From JBALVT01 sp036961345 (GTDB taxonomy: Bacteria; Pseudomonadota; Gammaproteobacteria; Pseudomonadales; Halieaceae), in NCBI GenBank assembly GCA_036961345.1, contig JBALVT010000185.1:1-8319 (forward strand): 8,319 nt of DNA. The letters are read 5' to 3'. This document shows positions 6,488 through 8,319 of the stretch, piece by piece; positions within the stretch are counted from its first letter, which is position 1, and each line of letters starts with the position of its first letter. The notes under the pieces were generated by a model. The model saw nothing but the letters and a program-made list of their open reading frames with translations. It was not told where the DNA came from and ran no database searches. The translations under genes were made by a program, and so were the position numbers.

Positions 6488-8155
6488 TTACTCCAGTATT
6501 AGCATAATCCTGGTATCAAAACCCTGACTGCTCCCCTCTTCGCCAAAGCGGTCCAGGGTAATATAGCGGTAGTTGACGTTGAAATTGAAATAGGGGGTTA
6601 GCCACCAATTTAGGCCCAGCGACCAGACGTCCATATCACCCGCGTCGAAGCCGTCAGGGTCAGGCGCCTCGCTCATATCCAGGGTACTAAAACGTGTGCT
6701 GACCTCCCAGGCGCCCCACCCATTTTGCTCTACCGTTCTGGCAACCTGTATAGGTTTAAATATGCCAACACGTTTGTTATACGCCCTGACCTCCCCTGTG
6801 AGAATCCAGGAGGCCGTGACATGATAACCGTCAATTGAAGGGTCTCCATAGGTCGGTGCATCCAAATCCGTTCGAACGTATTCACCGTGCAACCAAAACG
6901 GCCCGGAACGCAGCGAAGCTTCGGCCTGATACGTCATGGAATCGTCCGTCTCAAGAAATGCGGTGGCCATGTAATCCGGCGCCCGATTAAACTCCGGGCC
7001 GCTCTGTGTTACAAACCCCTCTTTGGAGTTCGAGTGACGTAAAGCGGCACCCAGATGAAGCAAGGTACTTTCATTGCCAGACAATAAAGGTATCCACGTC
7101 GCTCGCCCTACATATTGCGTGGCGTTGTCACTAAATGAATTCGGTTGATCTTTATCCATCCAATTATTAAAAGCCCCACCAGCCAGAGTCATTCGGTCCT
7201 CGAGCAATGTGCCAGCCATAACCAAACCAATATTTCTCGATGGTAGAAGCGCATCCGATACTGCAGCTCGCTCTCCCAGGGGTCCGTGACCCAGAGACAT
7301 TAAACGCTCCATGGATATGGGTTCTTTTTGCTTGCCTACACTGAAGCTGGCTTTTTCCCACACAGGGATATCCAGGCGTAAGTCAAACAGCGTGTAATCG
7401 TCAGACTCACTGGATTCAAATCCTTTGTCAAAAGCATGAGTGGCACCGAATATCGTCCACACCCAGGGTTTCTCAAAATTCAGTGTTCCCACACCACCAA
7501 AGCGTAAGCCACGTATTTCCCCGCCGTCAAAGCTGTCGAGATCTCCCACCTGGGACAAACTCGTTGAGTCCTGGCCGACCCAGGCCTGCCTGTCCAGAAC
7601 GATCGCACCGGTAAATAGGCCAGAAACGAACTTGGTATCAAACCTGTTCCATCGATTGCTGTCAGCGTAATTTAGAGGCACCGCCAGTGGCGGTGGCGCA
7701 TAGGCCAGCCAGCCCTGGGCAGCACGTTCCTTCTCTTCGCTGGTCTCATCCAGTATGGTCACAAAAGTATTCTTGACCACCTTACCGTGCTGCACAGCAA
7801 AGGTTGCGTGGGTTTTGGTGTCCAGTAAGTACTTTACATTTTGTCTGGGGTCCCCCCTCAATATGAGAAAACTGGCGGGCTCTCCCAACTTCAGTTCGCC
7901 CAGCACTATTCCGCCCGAAGCATCGTAGGAAACATCCGCCTGCTCGATGGGAATCAGGTCCTCGGTGATGATATCCAGCTTTAGATCCTTGATCAGGATA
8001 TTGACCACCACTCCTTCGTGATTGCCCCCACGGTCAATCAAAGTGGCATTTCGGATAAGAATTGATTCATGAGTCTGTGCGGAGCACGGCATGGCCAGCG
8101 CCAGACACAGGAATGCCACCGAGCCAAGCGAACAAAAAAGATGAGAGTTATACAT
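6488..8155 (-). CDS. OprO/OprP-type porin with amidohydrolase-like N-terminal domain lacking the catalytic barrel
   Basis: The 555-residue product begins with a signal peptide ending CSA-Q near residue 26. Residues about 31-130 resemble the composite beta-sandwich of amidohydrolases: ILIRNATLID and a DASG turn (78-81), then at once LGEPASFLILRGDP and VQHGKVVKN, which in full enzymes come after the metal-binding barrel. That barrel, with its HxH and later ligands, is absent, so hydrolysis is not expected. Residues about 165-555 look like a phosphate-selective porin O/P barrel: SVGKQKEPISMERL, HGEYVR, YHVTASWILTGEVRAYN, GAWEVSTRFSTLD and a final strand rich in alternating aromatics. OprP and OprO move phosphate or polyphosphate across the outer membrane, but homologues vary, so selectivity is unknown. 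The final residue is Glu rather than the usual aromatic. The ATG at 8155 has a nearby GGA; starts at 8173 (ATG) and 8182 (GTG) only lengthen the signal. Confidence 0.85.
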   Translation of the reverse strand: MYNSHLFCSLGSVAFLCLALAMPCSAQTHESILIRNATLIDRGGNHEGVVVNILIKDLKLDIITEDLIPIEQADVSYDASGGIVLGELKLGEPASFLILRGDPRQNVKYLLDTKTHATFAVQHGKVVKNTFVTILDETSEEKERAAQGWLAYAPPPLAVPLNYADSNRWNRFDTKFVSGLFTGAIVLDRQAWVGQDSTSLSQVGDLDSFDGGEIRGLRFGGVGTLNFEKPWVWTIFGATHAFDKGFESSESDDYTLFDLRLDIPVWEKASFSVGKQKEPISMERLMSLGHGPLGERAAVSDALLPSRNIGLVMAGTLLEDRMTLAGGAFNNWMDKDQPNSFSDNATQYVGRATWIPLLSGNESTLLHLGAALRHSNSKEGFVTQSGPEFNRAPDYMATAFLETDDSMTYQAEASLRSGPFWLHGEYVRTDLDAPTYGDPSIDGYHVTASWILTGEVRAYNKRVGIFKPIQVARTVEQNGWGAWEVSTRFSTLDMSEAPDPDGFDAGDMDVWSLGLNWWLTPYFNFNVNYRYITLDRFGEEGSSQGFDTRIMLILE

Positions 8156-8244
8156 TTGTTCCGGGTCGGTCATATCTGTCACTGCAACGAATGGAAGGCA
8201 CAGGATACTCGAATGCAGCTAGCCCAGCTATGCGTATTAATGAC

Positions 8245-8297
8245 GGCACCTAACGTCCCCTACACAGTATCGAGAGTCACTATAAGTTCGAGGTGCC
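8245..8297. repeat. Spaced inverted repeat around the predicted porin promoter
   Basis: GGCACCT (8245-8251) and AGGTGCC (8291-8297) are perfect inverted 7-bp arms. Three further bases pair (AAC 8252-8254 with GTT 8286-8288) if a CG bulge is allowed. The arms lie on either side of the predicted -10, one in the promoter spacer and one downstream of the start, as two half-sites of a regulator might. Chance is not excluded. Confidence 0.3.
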
Positions 8298-8308
8298 ACG
8301 ACGCCCAA
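8279..8308 (-). promoter_or_regulatory. Possible promoter for the porin gene
   Basis: On the minus strand TTGGGC (8303-8308) is followed after 18 bp by TATAGT (8279-8284), predicting a start near 8272 and a leader of about 115 nt. The rest of the 8156-8319 stretch holds no gene I can support, and the gene that would lie upstream of it is outside the window. Confidence 0.35.
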
Positions 8309-8319
8309 AACAAGCTTGC

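Noticed and set aside
8062..8253. Plus-strand 63-codon open frame at the right end
   Set aside because: It overlaps the porin signal peptide in antisense and its predicted promoter region, with no independent coding evidence.
8245..8297. attC-like integron recombination site
   Set aside because: GTTAGGT on the minus strand fits the core GTTRRRY pattern, but the partner arm is interrupted by a bulge, and there is no integrase or cassette array in the window.

Overview
This 8.3 kb window looks like chromosome of a free-living Gram-negative bacterium, most likely a marine gammaproteobacterium. The evidence is a lipoprotein signal with an outer-membrane sorting residue, an OprO/OprP-type porin, a secreted DUF3604 protein of the kind common in such organisms, and evenly mid-range GC with no transposase, integrase or tRNA. 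The taxonomic placement is inference from protein style only.

Layout, left to right. Positions 1-278 (minus) hold the N-terminal part of a lipoprotein serine hydrolase of the beta-lactamase/esterase superfamily, cut by the window edge just at its SxxK catalytic motif. A 167-bp divergent spacer with plausible promoters in both directions separates it from a membrane di-iron hydroxylase of the sterol desaturase/fatty acid hydroxylase superfamily (446-1366, plus). That gene converges, with a 3-bp gap, on a membrane-anchored NodB-type polysaccharide deacetylase (1370-2080, minus). A second divergent spacer (2081-2224) carries an operator-like inverted repeat and starts a plus-strand run of three genes. 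These are a long Coq4-family protein (2225-3253), a large periplasmic DUF3604/PHP-like putative metallohydrolase (3297-5561), and a second sterol desaturase superfamily enzyme (5558-6475), joined to the DUF3604 gene by an ATGA start/stop overlap. The last gene (6488-8155, minus) converges on this run. It encodes an OprO/OprP-like porin whose N-terminal region resembles the two halves of an amidohydrolase beta-sandwich joined directly, without the catalytic barrel.

How the genes may work together: the three plus-strand genes are very probably one operon. Two membrane histidine-box oxygenases, a Coq4 homologue with an intact zinc motif (a family acting on membrane-embedded prenyl-quinone intermediates) and a secreted PHP-like hydrolase suggest modification or breakdown of a lipid, isoprenoid or sterol-like molecule at the envelope, with the neighbouring porin as a possible uptake route. 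No gene names a substrate, so this pathway is a hypothesis. No CRISPR array, RNA gene, insertion sequence or convincing strong terminator was found.
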